Source of the DNA: Acetobacter malorum
GTDB taxonomy: Bacteria > Pseudomonadota > Alphaproteobacteria > Acetobacterales > Acetobacteraceae
Assembly (NCBI RefSeq): GCF_002153605.1
Contig: NZ_JOPG01000012.1
Coordinates: 1-63,298 of the forward strand
DNA length: 63,298 nucleotides
Reading direction: 5' to 3'
A program made the position numbers and the translations under genes. Of this stretch, positions 33,861 to 43,708 are shown one piece after another. A model generated the notes under the pieces. That model made no database searches. It saw only the letters and a program-made list of their open reading frames with translations, and was not told where the DNA came from. Within the stretch, counting starts at the first letter, position 1; the number at the start of each line of letters is the position of its first letter.

Positions 33861-36188
33861 ATGAAACAGTCTGGCCTTCGCGCACGTCATTTTGCCAGTG
33901 TTTCACAATGCGCCCTGATTTTAAGCGGGATTCTGACTGGCCTCTGGACTCCTGTTTCTGCAGAAGCCCAGAGGCGTTTCAGTCCTCTCCCCTCATCCCA
34001 TAAAACCAAACACATGATGTGCATCCGGCCCTTGTGCCACCCGACTGCACGCAAAAAGACACAGACGCCAGCGCCACCCCATTCTGCTGCACCGCCCTTC
34101 TGCGCCCCACCGGCCGCCACGCCGGGTCAGGTAGAATGCATGACGGAAGAAAAGATTGAAGTTGTGGGGAGTGGCCATTCCTATACCGCCCCCGCCGCAG
34201 AGGCCTGGGGAAAAACTCCTGTCTCACTGAAGGATATTCCGCAATCCGTTTCTGTTCTGACACAGCAGCGCATGCAGGATTCCAACATGCTGACCATGAC
34301 GGACGCCATGCGCCAGATTAACGGTATCCGCGTTCTGCCGGGCTCTACTGCCAATTCCAATTTCTATTCTCGCGGCTATCAGATGACGACCTCGGTGGAC
34401 AACACACCGGGTGCTGCCGGCACTTTGAACAATGCCAGCTTTGATCTGTCGATGTATGATCGGATTGAAGTCCTGCGCGGTGCCTCCGGGCTGCTACAGG
34501 GCGGCGGCTCTGCCGGGGGCGTGGTCAATCAGGTAACCAAAAAACCCGGCATGGATTTTGCCGTTAATGGTGCTGCAACGGTTGGCAGTTTCAACAATTA
34601 TCGGGCGGATATTGACCTTTCCACCCCCCTGAACGCCTCCAAAACCCTGCGCTTCCGCACGGCGGATCTGTTTCAGGATAATGATTATTTTTATAAATAC
34701 GCTCACTCGCGCAAATGGCAGGCTTACGGCGCGCTGGAATGGGATATCACGCCCTCCACCACCTTTATTGTCTCCCATGCCGCGCAGCAGCAGGATATTA
34801 CGGCGCCTTATTACGGGCTGCCTGTTACGACAGATAAAACCCTCTGGTATGGGGGACGCAGCGCCAACCCTTCCCAGAAATGGGGCTACAGCAATTACAT
34901 GACGCAGCAGACCATTGCTTCTCTGTCCCAAAAGCTCTGGGGAGACTGGAAACTAACTGCGCGGGGCACATTTTATGACCAAAGCTACAACACGCTTTAT
35001 AATGAGCCCTGGACGCAGATTGATGCGCAGACAGGCACATTACAGTATCAGGATGCAGGCATTGTCGCCATGCGCGGCACCAATAGTGCACGCTCAGCCG
35101 ATATTTACGCCAACGGCAGCTTCCGCTTTCTGAACCGTACCCACTACGCCCTGTTCGGCTTCAATTACAATTCCTACAATCAGGTGACACGCTACGGCAA
35201 TATTCTGAGCGATGCTATTTATGATGGTGTGAACATCAACAACACCAACAGCGTGCCTCGGCCGCCCGCAGGCAGTATCAGCTATCAGGAAGACCCGGAC
35301 GGCTATGGCACGCGGGACAATGCGACCCAGTGGGGCTTTTATGGGCAGCTTCGGTTTCAAATCATAAAGAATCTGTCCCTGATTCTTGGTGGTCGTGTCT
35401 CACGGTTTTCCGAGAGAATGCGGTATATCTCCCCCGGCCCGACCAGTAGCTGGCAGCCAGAAGCCAATATTCATGGCGAGCTGACGCCGTATCTGGGCAC
35501 AGTGTATCAGATCACGCCCAACATCTCCTGGTACGCCAGCTATTCCAGCATTTTCACCCCCTCTGTAGGTGATATGTCCTACCATGGCGGAGGGCTGAAA
35601 CCTCAGCACGGCAATCAGGTGGAAACAGGGTTTAAAGCTGAATATTTCAATGGCCGCCTTAATCTTTCAACCGCCCTGTTCAGAATGGAAAATGTGAACC
35701 AGCCTGTGCAGGACCCGGAACATTCCCAGTTTTACATTACAACCGGGCCCATCCGCCGGCAGGGGTGGGAAGCGCAGATTGACGGTAATATTCTGCCAGA
35801 CCTCAATGTTTCTCTTGGGTATACCTATCTGGATACAAAAGTTTCCAATCCGAACACACCGGATTTTGGTGGCGTGTTTTCTCCGCGTCACATGTTCAAA
35901 TCCTGGGTGCATTATACCGTGCCACGCGGGCGGCTGCGCACTCTGAGTTTTGGGGTCGGGCTGGACGCCAACAGCACTCTGCGTGGCAGCTATCCCACAA
36001 CGGTGCAGGGCGGATACATGACTCTGGACTGCATGGTCGGTTATCATGTGACACCGCATCTGAAAATTCAGCTGAACGCCACCAACCTGACAAACCGCTA
36101 TTATTATGAACGGGCAAGCGGTGTCTGGCAGTTCAACTTCCCCGCAGCCCCCCGCAGCTTTATGGCAACGCTTCGTGCAAACTACTGA
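33861..36188 (+). CDS. TonB-dependent siderophore receptor
   Basis: 775 residues. After a signal peptide (LSGILTGLWTPVSAEAQ) comes an odd stretch of about 70 residues rich in Pro, His and Cys, then a TonB plug beginning EEKIEVVGSG with typical DIPQSVSVLTQQRM and YDRIEVLRGASGLLQGGG. The barrel ends in Tyr (LRANY) after LTNRYYYE and GVWQFNFPAAPRSF, as in ferric-siderophore receptors. The ABC gene follows with overlap, suggesting joint uptake or processing of a peptide-like siderophore. Confidence 0.9.
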   Translation: MKQSGLRARHFASVSQCALILSGILTGLWTPVSAEAQRRFSPLPSSHKTKHMMCIRPLCHPTARKKTQTPAPPHSAAPPFCAPPAATPGQVECMTEEKIEVVGSGHSYTAPAAEAWGKTPVSLKDIPQSVSVLTQQRMQDSNMLTMTDAMRQINGIRVLPGSTANSNFYSRGYQMTTSVDNTPGAAGTLNNASFDLSMYDRIEVLRGASGLLQGGGSAGGVVNQVTKKPGMDFAVNGAATVGSFNNYRADIDLSTPLNASKTLRFRTADLFQDNDYFYKYAHSRKWQAYGALEWDITPSTTFIVSHAAQQQDITAPYYGLPVTTDKTLWYGGRSANPSQKWGYSNYMTQQTIASLSQKLWGDWKLTARGTFYDQSYNTLYNEPWTQIDAQTGTLQYQDAGIVAMRGTNSARSADIYANGSFRFLNRTHYALFGFNYNSYNQVTRYGNILSDAIYDGVNINNTNSVPRPPAGSISYQEDPDGYGTRDNATQWGFYGQLRFQIIKNLSLILGGRVSRFSERMRYISPGPTSSWQPEANIHGELTPYLGTVYQITPNISWYASYSSIFTPSVGDMSYHGGGLKPQHGNQVETGFKAEYFNGRLNLSTALFRMENVNQPVQDPEHSQFYITTGPIRRQGWEAQIDGNILPDLNVSLGYTYLDTKVSNPNTPDFGGVFSPRHMFKSWVHYTVPRGRLRTLSFGVGLDANSTLRGSYPTTVQGGYMTLDCMVGYHVTPHLKIQLNATNLTNRYYYERASGVWQFNFPAAPRSFMATLRANY

Positions 36189-37908
36189 GAAAACACGCCC
36201 TCATTCCCTTTCAGACTGGAAAGTCATTCTCCCCTACTGGCTTTCGGAAGAAAAATGGCGCGCCTTTGCCATGCTGAGTGGCATTATTGGTCTGTCATTT
36301 CTCTATGTCCGCACGGCAGTCTGGTTTGGGAAATGGAACCAGTCTTTTTTTGATGCCATGTTTGCGTTTCGGGCGCAGGACTGTCTTTCCCTGTTGCCAT
36401 CTTATCTTCTCATGGGCGCTCTTTCTGCTGCCATCTATGTTTTTCAGGTTTACCTGACACAGGTTCTCTCCATGCGCTGGCGGCTGTGGAACACCCGTGT
36501 CTATCTGCGCCAGTATCTGTCTAACGAGACCTATTATCGGCTGGAACATGGACTGGAGCAGGCCGACAACCCCGACCAGCGTATTGCAGACGATCTGTCT
36601 CAAATGACAATCTGGACGCTCAAACTAGGGCTGGATGCCATTCAGGCCGTCACAACCCTTATCTCCTTTTCCATTGTTTTGTGGGATATTGGCGGCACAC
36701 TGTCCTTCACCTGGCATGGCCACGCTATCCATATTCCCGGCTATCTGTTTCTGGGAACGGTTCTGGCAACTCTGTTCACATCGTTAGTGCTGGAACGGTT
36801 TGGCGGCCCGCTGATTGGTGCCAATTACCGACAGCAGCATTATGATGCGGACCTGCGCGCAGGCCTGATGGATGTGCGCCGGAACTCTGAACAGATTGCC
36901 TTTTACGGGGGAGAGGACGCCGAAAACCTACGCTTTTCACGCTATCTCGCGCATATTGCCGCCAACTGGCGGAGTGTGGTGACCTACACCTGGCGCGCCA
37001 ATTTCATCACTAATTTTTTTCATGAAACAGCGTCCTGCCTGCTGTGGGTTATGCTGATCCCCAAAGTGCTGGCCCATACGCTGACAGTGGGCCTGTATTC
37101 CCGCACAAATGCCGCCTTCATGCAGGCCCGCAATAGCCTGCAATGGTTTATTGATAACTACACGGACCTCGCCTCCCTGCGCTCCATTCTGCAACGTCTC
37201 AGCGAGTTTGAACGCATTGTGGGGCATCCTTTTGAAAAAGGGATTACTCGACACACTCTTTCCTCAGCAGATGTGCAGATTGAAAACCTTGTTCTCAAAC
37301 GCCCGGATGGCTCTGTTCTGACCACCCTGCCCAATCTGACTTTGCACGCTGGCGAACGCTGGATGATCAGCGGACCTTCCGGTGTAGGCAAAAGCACGTT
37401 GCTGCGTGCTCTGGCGGGTTTGTGGGGCTACGGCAGTGGCACGCTTTCTTTTGACATACAGCACAGCATGTTTGTTCCACAGCGGCCTTATGTGCCTGAT
37501 GGCACATCACTCCGGCAAGTTCTCAGCTATCCAGCCACACCGGACCATTATGATACACAGGCTTATGAAGGCGTTTTGAAAAGTGTTAATCTGGCGCGCT
37601 ATAGTCCGCGCCTTGAAGAGACTGAAGACTGGAGCCAGATTTTCTCGCCCGGTGAGGAGCAGCGCCTTGCGATAGCCCGCGTGCTGTTGTTCCGCCCGCG
37701 TGTGGTGTTTCTGGATGAAGCAACCTCCGCGCTTGATGAAGAAAACGAAACCCTGCTTTATACTGTGCTAACAACGGAACTTCCGCAGACAACGCTTATC
37801 AGTGTGGCGCACCATGCCGCCCTGCGCCGCTTCCACCAGCATGAAATTCTGCTGTCCCCCGAGGGCGCACTGATCCGGCCTCTCAGCGCACCCTCCGCAA
37901 CACTCTAA
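36181..37908 (+). CDS. ABC transporter, fused membrane and ATPase domains (SbmA/BacA/YddA-like)
   Basis: Begins at GTG 36181 overlapping the receptor stop by 8 bases (575 residues), or at ATG 36106 inside the receptor gene (600 residues); neither has a good ribosome site. An SbmA/BacA-like membrane domain with WFGKWNQSFFDA and RWRLWNTRVYLRQYL is followed by an ATPase with Walker A SGPSGVGKSTLL, a signature region (SPGEEQRLAIARVL) and Walker B VVFLDEATSALDEE. Homologues move peptides or siderophores across the inner membrane. Confidence 0.87.
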   Translation, partial: TTEKTRPHSLSDWKVILPYWLSEEKWRAFAMLSGIIGLSFLYVRTAVWFGKWNQSFFDAMFAFRAQDCLSLLPSYLLMGALSAAIYVFQVYLTQVLSMRWRLWNTRVYLRQYLSNETYYRLEHGLEQADNPDQRIADDLSQMTIWTLKLGLDAIQAVTTLISFSIVLWDIGGTLSFTWHGHAIHIPGYLFLGTVLATLFTSLVLERFGGPLIGANYRQQHYDADLRAGLMDVRRNSEQIAFYGGEDAENLRFSRYLAHIAANWRSVVTYTWRANFITNFFHETASCLLWVMLIPKVLAHTLTVGLYSRTNAAFMQARNSLQWFIDNYTDLASLRSILQRLSEFERIVGHPFEKGITRHTLSSADVQIENLVLKRPDGSVLTTLPNLTLHAGERWMISGPSGVGKSTLLRALAGLWGYGSGTLSFDIQHSMFVPQRPYVPDGTSLRQVLSYPATPDHYDTQAYEGVLKSVNLARYSPRLEETEDWSQIFSPGEEQRLAIARVLLFRPRVVFLDEATSALDEENETLLYTVLTTELPQTTLISVAHHAALRRFHQHEILLSPEGALIRPLSAPSATL

Positions 37909-37915
37909 AAAAGCC

Positions 37916-40288
37916 TTATCCGCGCGACTGAGGCCGCCAGCGATTCAGCAACAGCGAGTTGCTGACAACAGAAACAGAACTCATCGCCATGGCCGCCCCC
38001 GCCACAATCGGGTTCAGCAAGCCGCAGGCGGCCAGCGGCAGACCAAGAATGTTGTAGATAAAAGCGAAGAACAGGTTTTGCCGGATCTTGGCCAGTGTTG
38101 CGTGGGAGAGTGAAATCGCATCCAGCACACTGGTCAGATCGCTCTTCATCAACACAACATCCGCCGTGTCCAGCGCAATGGCAGACCCGGCCCCAATCGC
38201 AAAGCCGACATCCGCAGCAGCCAGTGCCGGGGCATCGTTAATGCCATCCCCCACCATGCCAACCAGGCTGCCAGCAGCACGATATTTTTCAACAGCCTCC
38301 GCTTTATGGCCGGGCAGAACACCGGACATATAATCATCCACCCCAACCTGCGCTGCCACGACAGAGGCCGTGCGCTGGTTATCCCCCGTCAGCATCACGA
38401 CTTTAATGCCAGATTTTTTTAAAGCCCGGACCGTCGCAATCGCATCGGGCCGCAGGCGATCAGACAAGGCGATATAACCCAGAAGCTGCGCGCCGAGTGT
38501 CACGCCAACGACTGTTTTGCCTTGGCTCTCAAGCGCTTCAATGACGGCATGATCCAGTACCACTCCTGCGTCTGCCAGAAAACGCGGTGAACCAAGACGG
38601 GCCAGCGCCTCACCAATCTGCGCCGTAACGCCCATGCCCGGAACAGCCTGAAACGCACTGGCTGGAAGAGCCTGCACGCCGTGTGTCGAGGCATAGTCCA
38701 CAACCGCACGGGCCAGTGGATGTTCGGAATCCTTTTCCAGCGCATATGCCACCGCCAGCAACTGCGCGGCATCCGTCTGCGGCGCAGGCTGCACATCACT
38801 GACAGTCGGCCTGCCTTCCGTCAGGGTGCCGGTCTTATCGACAATCATGGTGGTCAGTTTTTCTGCCTGTTCCAGTGCATCGGCATTCCGGAATAAAATA
38901 CCGCAACGCGCCCCCAGCCCGGTGCCCACCATAATGGCTGTGGGCGTTGCAAGCCCCAGCGAACAGGGGCACGCAATAACCAGAACGGAAACCGCCGAAA
39001 CAAGGCTCCATGAGGCATTGCCCGTTATCAGCCAGCTGACCAGAAACGTCACCAGCGCGATGCTAACCACAGCAGGCACAAAAATGCTGGAAACCTTGTC
39101 CGCCAGCCGCTGTACGTTGGCTTTGGAGCCCTGTGCCTGCTCAACCATTTTCACAATGCGAGAGAGCGCAGTATCGGCCCCCACACCTGTGGCTTTTACG
39201 CGCAGCACGCCATTGGCATTCATGGTGCCCCCAAACACCTGAGCCTGCACCTGCTTAAGCACGGGCACACTCTCACCCGTCAGCATGGCTTCATTCACCT
39301 CGGAGGAGCCATCCACCACTACGCCATCCACAGGCACGCTCTCACCCGGACGCACCACCAGCATATCCCCAACGTGCACCTCCGCCACAGGGCGATCCAG
39401 CACGTCTGCACCGCTTTCCACATGGGCAATTTGCGGCTGAAGCTGGAGCAGGCCTTCAATCCCGGCGCTGGTCTTGTTCTTCGCACGAGTTTCCATCAGC
39501 TTGCCAAGAGAGATCAGCGTGATGATGGATACGCTGGCTTCAAAATAAACCGGCTGATGCAAATGGAACAGCACCACGGCAGCACTGAAAAAATACGCAA
39601 TACTTGTGCCCATTACCACGAGCACATCCATATTGGCCGAACCACCCCGCACCGCATTCCATGCGCGCTGATACAAATGGCGCGCGCAGAAAAACTGAAC
39701 GGGTGTGGCCAGCAGGAATTGCATCCAGCCGGGCATCATGTGCATTGAGCCGAAGACCATGCCGACCATCTGCACAAAAAACGGCAGAGACAACACTGCT
39801 GTCAGAATGAAGCGATTGCGTTCCGCCTCCCATATGGCGAGACGCCGGGCATTGGGATCTTCCCGAACGCCATCATCCAGCCGCTTCGCACCAAAACCGG
39901 CTTTTTCAATACGGGCAATAAAAGTTTCCGGTTCCACAACACCGGGCACATAGACAATATGCGCCCGTTCTGCTGCAAAATTCACGCTGGCCTGTGTCAT
40001 GGGTAGTTTGTTGAGGATTTTTTCAATCCGGGCGGCGCAGGCAGCACAGGTCATACCGGTGAGGGACAGGTCGATGCTTCTTTCATCCACCGTAAACCCG
40101 GCTTTACGGACTGCACCTACCACGGCCTCGATAGAGGCCGCTGGGCCGTCCATCTGCACCTGCGCGCGTTCCGATGCAAAATTGACCGTAGCCTGCACAC
40201 CATCCTGACGGTTCAGAACTTTTTCAATCCGCGCGGCACAGGCTGCGCAGGTCATGCCACCAACGGGGAAACTGACGGTCTGTGACAC
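37916..40288 (-). CDS. copA: Copper-exporting P1B-type ATPase CopA
   Basis: 790 residues from GTG 40288, chosen because AAGGAG lies 6 bases upstream; an ATG at 40312 would add eight residues and has no ribosome site. Two N-terminal HMA domains each carry GMTCAACAARIEK. Membrane motif CPCSLGLATP, phosphorylation site DKTGTLTEG and hinge GDGINDAPALA are intact, and this is the Cu(I) subgroup. It pumps cytoplasmic Cu(I) to the periplasm. A CsoR-type operator lies 30-52 bases upstream. Confidence 0.95.
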   Translation of the reverse strand: MSQTVSFPVGGMTCAACAARIEKVLNRQDGVQATVNFASERAQVQMDGPAASIEAVVGAVRKAGFTVDERSIDLSLTGMTCAACAARIEKILNKLPMTQASVNFAAERAHIVYVPGVVEPETFIARIEKAGFGAKRLDDGVREDPNARRLAIWEAERNRFILTAVLSLPFFVQMVGMVFGSMHMMPGWMQFLLATPVQFFCARHLYQRAWNAVRGGSANMDVLVVMGTSIAYFFSAAVVLFHLHQPVYFEASVSIITLISLGKLMETRAKNKTSAGIEGLLQLQPQIAHVESGADVLDRPVAEVHVGDMLVVRPGESVPVDGVVVDGSSEVNEAMLTGESVPVLKQVQAQVFGGTMNANGVLRVKATGVGADTALSRIVKMVEQAQGSKANVQRLADKVSSIFVPAVVSIALVTFLVSWLITGNASWSLVSAVSVLVIACPCSLGLATPTAIMVGTGLGARCGILFRNADALEQAEKLTTMIVDKTGTLTEGRPTVSDVQPAPQTDAAQLLAVAYALEKDSEHPLARAVVDYASTHGVQALPASAFQAVPGMGVTAQIGEALARLGSPRFLADAGVVLDHAVIEALESQGKTVVGVTLGAQLLGYIALSDRLRPDAIATVRALKKSGIKVVMLTGDNQRTASVVAAQVGVDDYMSGVLPGHKAEAVEKYRAAGSLVGMVGDGINDAPALAAADVGFAIGAGSAIALDTADVVLMKSDLTSVLDAISLSHATLAKIRQNLFFAFIYNILGLPLAACGLLNPIVAGAAMAMSSVSVVSNSLLLNRWRPQSRG

Positions 40289-40317
40289 AGAGGGCTCCTT
40301 CGGGAATTTCATTGAAA

Positions 40318-40340
40318 TTTATACCCCATCCCGGTATAAA
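40318..40340. promoter_or_regulatory. CsoR-type operator between copA and the TonB receptor
   Basis: TTTATACC (40318-40325) and GGTATAAA (40333-40340) are perfect 8-bp arms around a C-rich 7-base centre. The ATACCC/GGTAT core resembles known CsoR/RcnR-family sites. It could repress the ATPase gene and perhaps the divergent receptor. A second similar site is at 47178-47200. Confidence 0.6.
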
Positions 40341-40448
40341 AAAGAAAGAAAGCCTGTATTTTTTCTATAACAAGACCAACGCCTCTCTCTGCTGTAAGAG
40401 CCAGCCTGCCAATAATGCAAGATGCTCCCGGTCAGGAGAGGGCCTTAT

Positions 40449-43247
40449 ATGACGACCCCGGTCTCCTGCCACAACCCCGGCATGGTTCCCGGAAATGCCT
40501 GTCTACACTCCGCTTCTGCGCCCTATCCTTTGTCTGAGTTCATGCCAGTTCTTCTGCTTCGTGCCCTGCCCTGCAGACCTTTTACACCATCACGGTCCGT
40601 GCGGCTCATTGCGCCGACAGTTCTGGCGAGCGCCTTTGGTCTGGTAAGTGCGATACAGCCCGCACTGGCGCAATCAGCCGCCAGCACCAGCACCAGCACC
40701 AGCACCAGCACCAGCACCAGCACCAGCACCAGCACCAGCACCAGCACCAGCACCGCCTCTGAAAATCCCCAGACACCGTCCAGCCCAAAAACTGAAAATA
40801 TTGATGTGGTTGGGCACAAAGCCCGTGGCGAGGCGCTGGGGCATCTCAAACCGATCATGCAGATCAAGGCTGATGAAATCCGGGCCTATGGCGTAGATTC
40901 CGCGTCTGACCTGCTGACAGCGATTTCCCCGGAAACACGCTCCGGGCGCGGAGCCGGAGGAAGTGGACCTGTCATCCTGCTGAATGGCAAACGTGTTTCG
41001 GGCATGCAGGAACTTCAGGATCTGCCCTTTGAATCCATCGACCATGTGGAGATCTTTACCGAAGAGGAAGCCCTGAAATACGGCTATTCCGCCACACAGC
41101 GCGTAGTGAATATTATCACGGTCGAGCATTTCCGTGCCTTCCGCACACGTTTGAGTGGCACCACATCCACAGATGGCGGCGGAGAAACAGGCGCGCCCTC
41201 CATCAGTTATACAAAACTGGATGGAGAACGGCGGATCAATCTGAGTGCCCGCTATTCTGATCAGGCCGAGCTGAAAGACAGCCAGCGTGGCGTGGTGCCT
41301 GCGCGAGCCAGCGGACTGTATGCCAATGCCGGCAATGTCATCGCAGCAAATGGCGGCAGTCTGGACCCAACGCTGGATATGCTGGCAGGCACGCCTGTCA
41401 CCGTCGCGGGTGCGCCTTTACTGGCCAGTTCGCAGATACCGACACTTCAGGATTTTCTGCCTTACGCTAACCTGCCGCACAGCAACGGGGATGCCTCGGC
41501 CTACACCCTTCAGCCGAGTGTACAAAAGCTGACACTTAATGGTGTTATTGCCGGGCAGATTTTCAAAACAGTCACGTCTTCCCTGAACCTGACCTACACC
41601 CGCCAGGACCAGCACAGCCTGCAAGGCCCGGCACGCGGCATTCTGACCCTTCCGGCCAGTAATCCGTTTTCTCCTTTTTCAGAAGACAGTCTGCTGTACA
41701 GGAATTTTACAGAAACTTCTCCCCTCCGCCAGAAAGTGCACACAGAAACAGCCCATGCCGGCCTGAAGTTTGATGGCGATGTGGGGAACTGGAAGTGGAA
41801 CAGCACGGGCAGCTATGATCGGTCGGAAATAACAACCAGCAGCCAGACCGGCCTCAATCTGCAAACTATCCAGACGGATCTGACGGACGGCAGCGCCGCT
41901 CTCAATCCGTTTTCTGCCTTTCCGGCCAGTATGCTGTCTCAACGCACCCTGAACACCGGCCACACCACCAGCAATAACGGGCAGATCAGCGGCCTGATGT
42001 CTGGAAATGTCTTTGCCCTGCCAGCAGGCGATGTTGCAACCAGCCTTTCCCTCACTGGTGCCCTGACGGACCAGAACGCTGTTTCCTCAGTCAAGGCAGT
42101 GCGCTCTTACAGCCACATCCGGCGGGACGTTGGCACGTTCCAGTTCAATGCCGATATCCCCATAGCCAACAGAAACAAGCATGTGCTGTCCTTTTTGGGG
42201 AAACTGGATGGGAATGTGAACGCAGCCGTCAATCAGGTGTCACAATTTGGCACACTGGGCACCATTGGCGGAGGTGTGACATGGGCACCTCTCTCATGGG
42301 TGCAGTTTCCATTTTCCATTACCAATAGTCAGGAAGCGCCAACAGCGTCTCAGCTTGTCGCCCCCACCATCCAGACTCCGAATGTAACAACCTATGACTA
42401 TGTCACCGGGCAATCCGTGCAGGTCACCAGCCTGTCTGGCGGTAACCCGAACCTGAAAGCCACCAGCCGGCATGAAATCAGTCTGGGGACGTTAATCACC
42501 CTGCCCTACATCACCGGGGCACGCCTGCATGTAAACTACGTGCATGATACAACCCACAACACCATCCTCTCCCTGCCAACGGCAACCGCTGCGATCGAGA
42601 GCGCCTTTCCGGACCGCTTCCAGCGCAATACGGATGGCATTCTGGAAAGTGTTGATATCCGGCCGGTCAATGCGGACAGCGAAAGCCGGAGCGAGTGGAA
42701 CGCCACTCTGTCCTTCTCCCAGCCGTTACAAGGCAGCGGGACAGACAGGCACGGTAAATCGAAAAAAGCGCATGGCCGGATTTATCTGGTCGCCACACAG
42801 GTCTGGCGCTTGCAGGATACTGTCACGCTGCGGTCCGGCCTGCCCGCCATCAATCTGCTCCGGGGCGGCACCATCAGTGGTCTGGGCGGTCAGCCCCGGC
42901 ATGAAATGGAACTTCAGGGCGGTATCTATGATAAAGGCATTGGTGTCCGGCTGGTCGGAAAATGGCAGGCTGGCACGTCCACTCTGGCATCCTCCCCGTC
43001 TGACAGCCTGTATTTCAGCGCGCTGGGCACACTCGACGCCACCGTGTTTGCTGATCTGGGTGAGTTGCCCCATTGGGAAGACCGGAAATGGGCAAAAAAC
43101 TTCCGTCTGTTTTTATCCGTGGACAATGTTTTTAATGAGCGCATCCATGTCCATAATGGAAAGGGCTCAACACCTGCGGGCTATCAGCCTGCCTTTATGG
43201 ACCCGCTTGGCCGCACTATTACATTTTCCATCCGTAAAACAGTGTAA
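40449..43247 (+). CDS. TonB-dependent receptor-like protein with (Ser-Thr)12 tract
   Basis: 932 residues from the ATG at 40449, preceded by AGGAGAGG. A signal-like hydrophobic stretch ends at IQPALAQS, followed by twelve Ser-Thr repeats and then an unusual plug (ENIDVVGHKARGEAL, ILLNGKRVSGMQELQDLPF, EALKYGYSATQRVVNIIT) and a barrel ending FSIRKTV. The ligand is unknown. It shares a divergent promoter region, containing a CsoR-type site, with copA, and csoR follows, so a link to copper is plausible but unproven. Confidence 0.82.
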   Translation: MTTPVSCHNPGMVPGNACLHSASAPYPLSEFMPVLLLRALPCRPFTPSRSVRLIAPTVLASAFGLVSAIQPALAQSAASTSTSTSTSTSTSTSTSTSTSTSTASENPQTPSSPKTENIDVVGHKARGEALGHLKPIMQIKADEIRAYGVDSASDLLTAISPETRSGRGAGGSGPVILLNGKRVSGMQELQDLPFESIDHVEIFTEEEALKYGYSATQRVVNIITVEHFRAFRTRLSGTTSTDGGGETGAPSISYTKLDGERRINLSARYSDQAELKDSQRGVVPARASGLYANAGNVIAANGGSLDPTLDMLAGTPVTVAGAPLLASSQIPTLQDFLPYANLPHSNGDASAYTLQPSVQKLTLNGVIAGQIFKTVTSSLNLTYTRQDQHSLQGPARGILTLPASNPFSPFSEDSLLYRNFTETSPLRQKVHTETAHAGLKFDGDVGNWKWNSTGSYDRSEITTSSQTGLNLQTIQTDLTDGSAALNPFSAFPASMLSQRTLNTGHTTSNNGQISGLMSGNVFALPAGDVATSLSLTGALTDQNAVSSVKAVRSYSHIRRDVGTFQFNADIPIANRNKHVLSFLGKLDGNVNAAVNQVSQFGTLGTIGGGVTWAPLSWVQFPFSITNSQEAPTASQLVAPTIQTPNVTTYDYVTGQSVQVTSLSGGNPNLKATSRHEISLGTLITLPYITGARLHVNYVHDTTHNTILSLPTATAAIESAFPDRFQRNTDGILESVDIRPVNADSESRSEWNATLSFSQPLQGSGTDRHGKSKKAHGRIYLVATQVWRLQDTVTLRSGLPAINLLRGGTISGLGGQPRHEMELQGGIYDKGIGVRLVGKWQAGTSTLASSPSDSLYFSALGTLDATVFADLGELPHWEDRKWAKNFRLFLSVDNVFNERIHVHNGKGSTPAGYQPAFMDPLGRTITFSIRKTV
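40683..40754 (+). repeat. Hexanucleotide tandem repeat, 12 copies of AGCACC
   Basis: Twelve perfect AGCACC units (72 bp) encode (Ser-Thr)12 just after the signal peptide of the TonB receptor. A hexamer changes length without shifting frame, so slippage would vary linker length rather than switch the gene off. The perfect identity suggests recent expansion. Confidence 0.95.
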
Positions 43248-43343
43248 CCGCCGCTCTTAGGACTGGCATCTCATATTTGCCTACGGATAGCGGGATAAGA
43301 GATGACCTGCTAGGAAAGGCGCCACAGAGAGAAAGGGGACACC

Positions 43344-43688
43344 ATGGCAACGCAATCCCGGGCCACACTCGCCCCGGCAAAATGTGACACCTGTGAGAGC
43401 GAGGGAACGGCCGACAAGCGCGTGCAGCAACCCCACAAAAAAGCTCTGACCAACCGGCTGCGCCGTATTGAAGGACAGGTTGGCGGTGTGCTGAACATGG
43501 TGGAACAGGATCGCTATTGTGTAGACATCCTCATGCAGATTTCTGCCGTGAAGTCCGCGCTGGATGGTGTTGCAACCGAAATTCTCTCAACCCATGCCAA
43601 TGGCTGCGTGCGCAAGGCTGTGCAGGAAGATGGTGGAGAAGAAGCTATTGAGGAACTGCTGCGCGTTGTGCGCAGAATGATCCGGTAA
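43344..43688 (+). CDS. csoR: CsoR-family copper-sensing repressor
   Basis: 114 residues, four-helix DUF156 fold. The Cu(I) ligands follow the CsoR C-H-C pattern with exact spacing: Cys59 (RYCVDIL), His84 and Cys88 (STHANGC). HKKALTNRLRRIEGQVGGV is the conserved first helix. An additional CDTC near the N-terminus (residues 14-17) is unusual. AAGGGG precedes the start. CATCTC (43267-43272) and GAGATG (43299-43304) upstream may be an autoregulatory dyad. Likely controls copA and the periplasmic copper operon. Confidence 0.9.
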   Translation: MATQSRATLAPAKCDTCESEGTADKRVQQPHKKALTNRLRRIEGQVGGVLNMVEQDRYCVDILMQISAVKSALDGVATEILSTHANGCVRKAVQEDGGEEAIEELLRVVRRMIR

Positions 43689-43708
43689 GCTCCTTCCCCT
43701 CTTCCGGT

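Noticed and set aside
40683..40754. Tandem repeat considered as a CRISPR-like array
   Set aside because: Contiguous 6-bp units with no spacers and in frame within a coding sequence; a microsatellite, not CRISPR.
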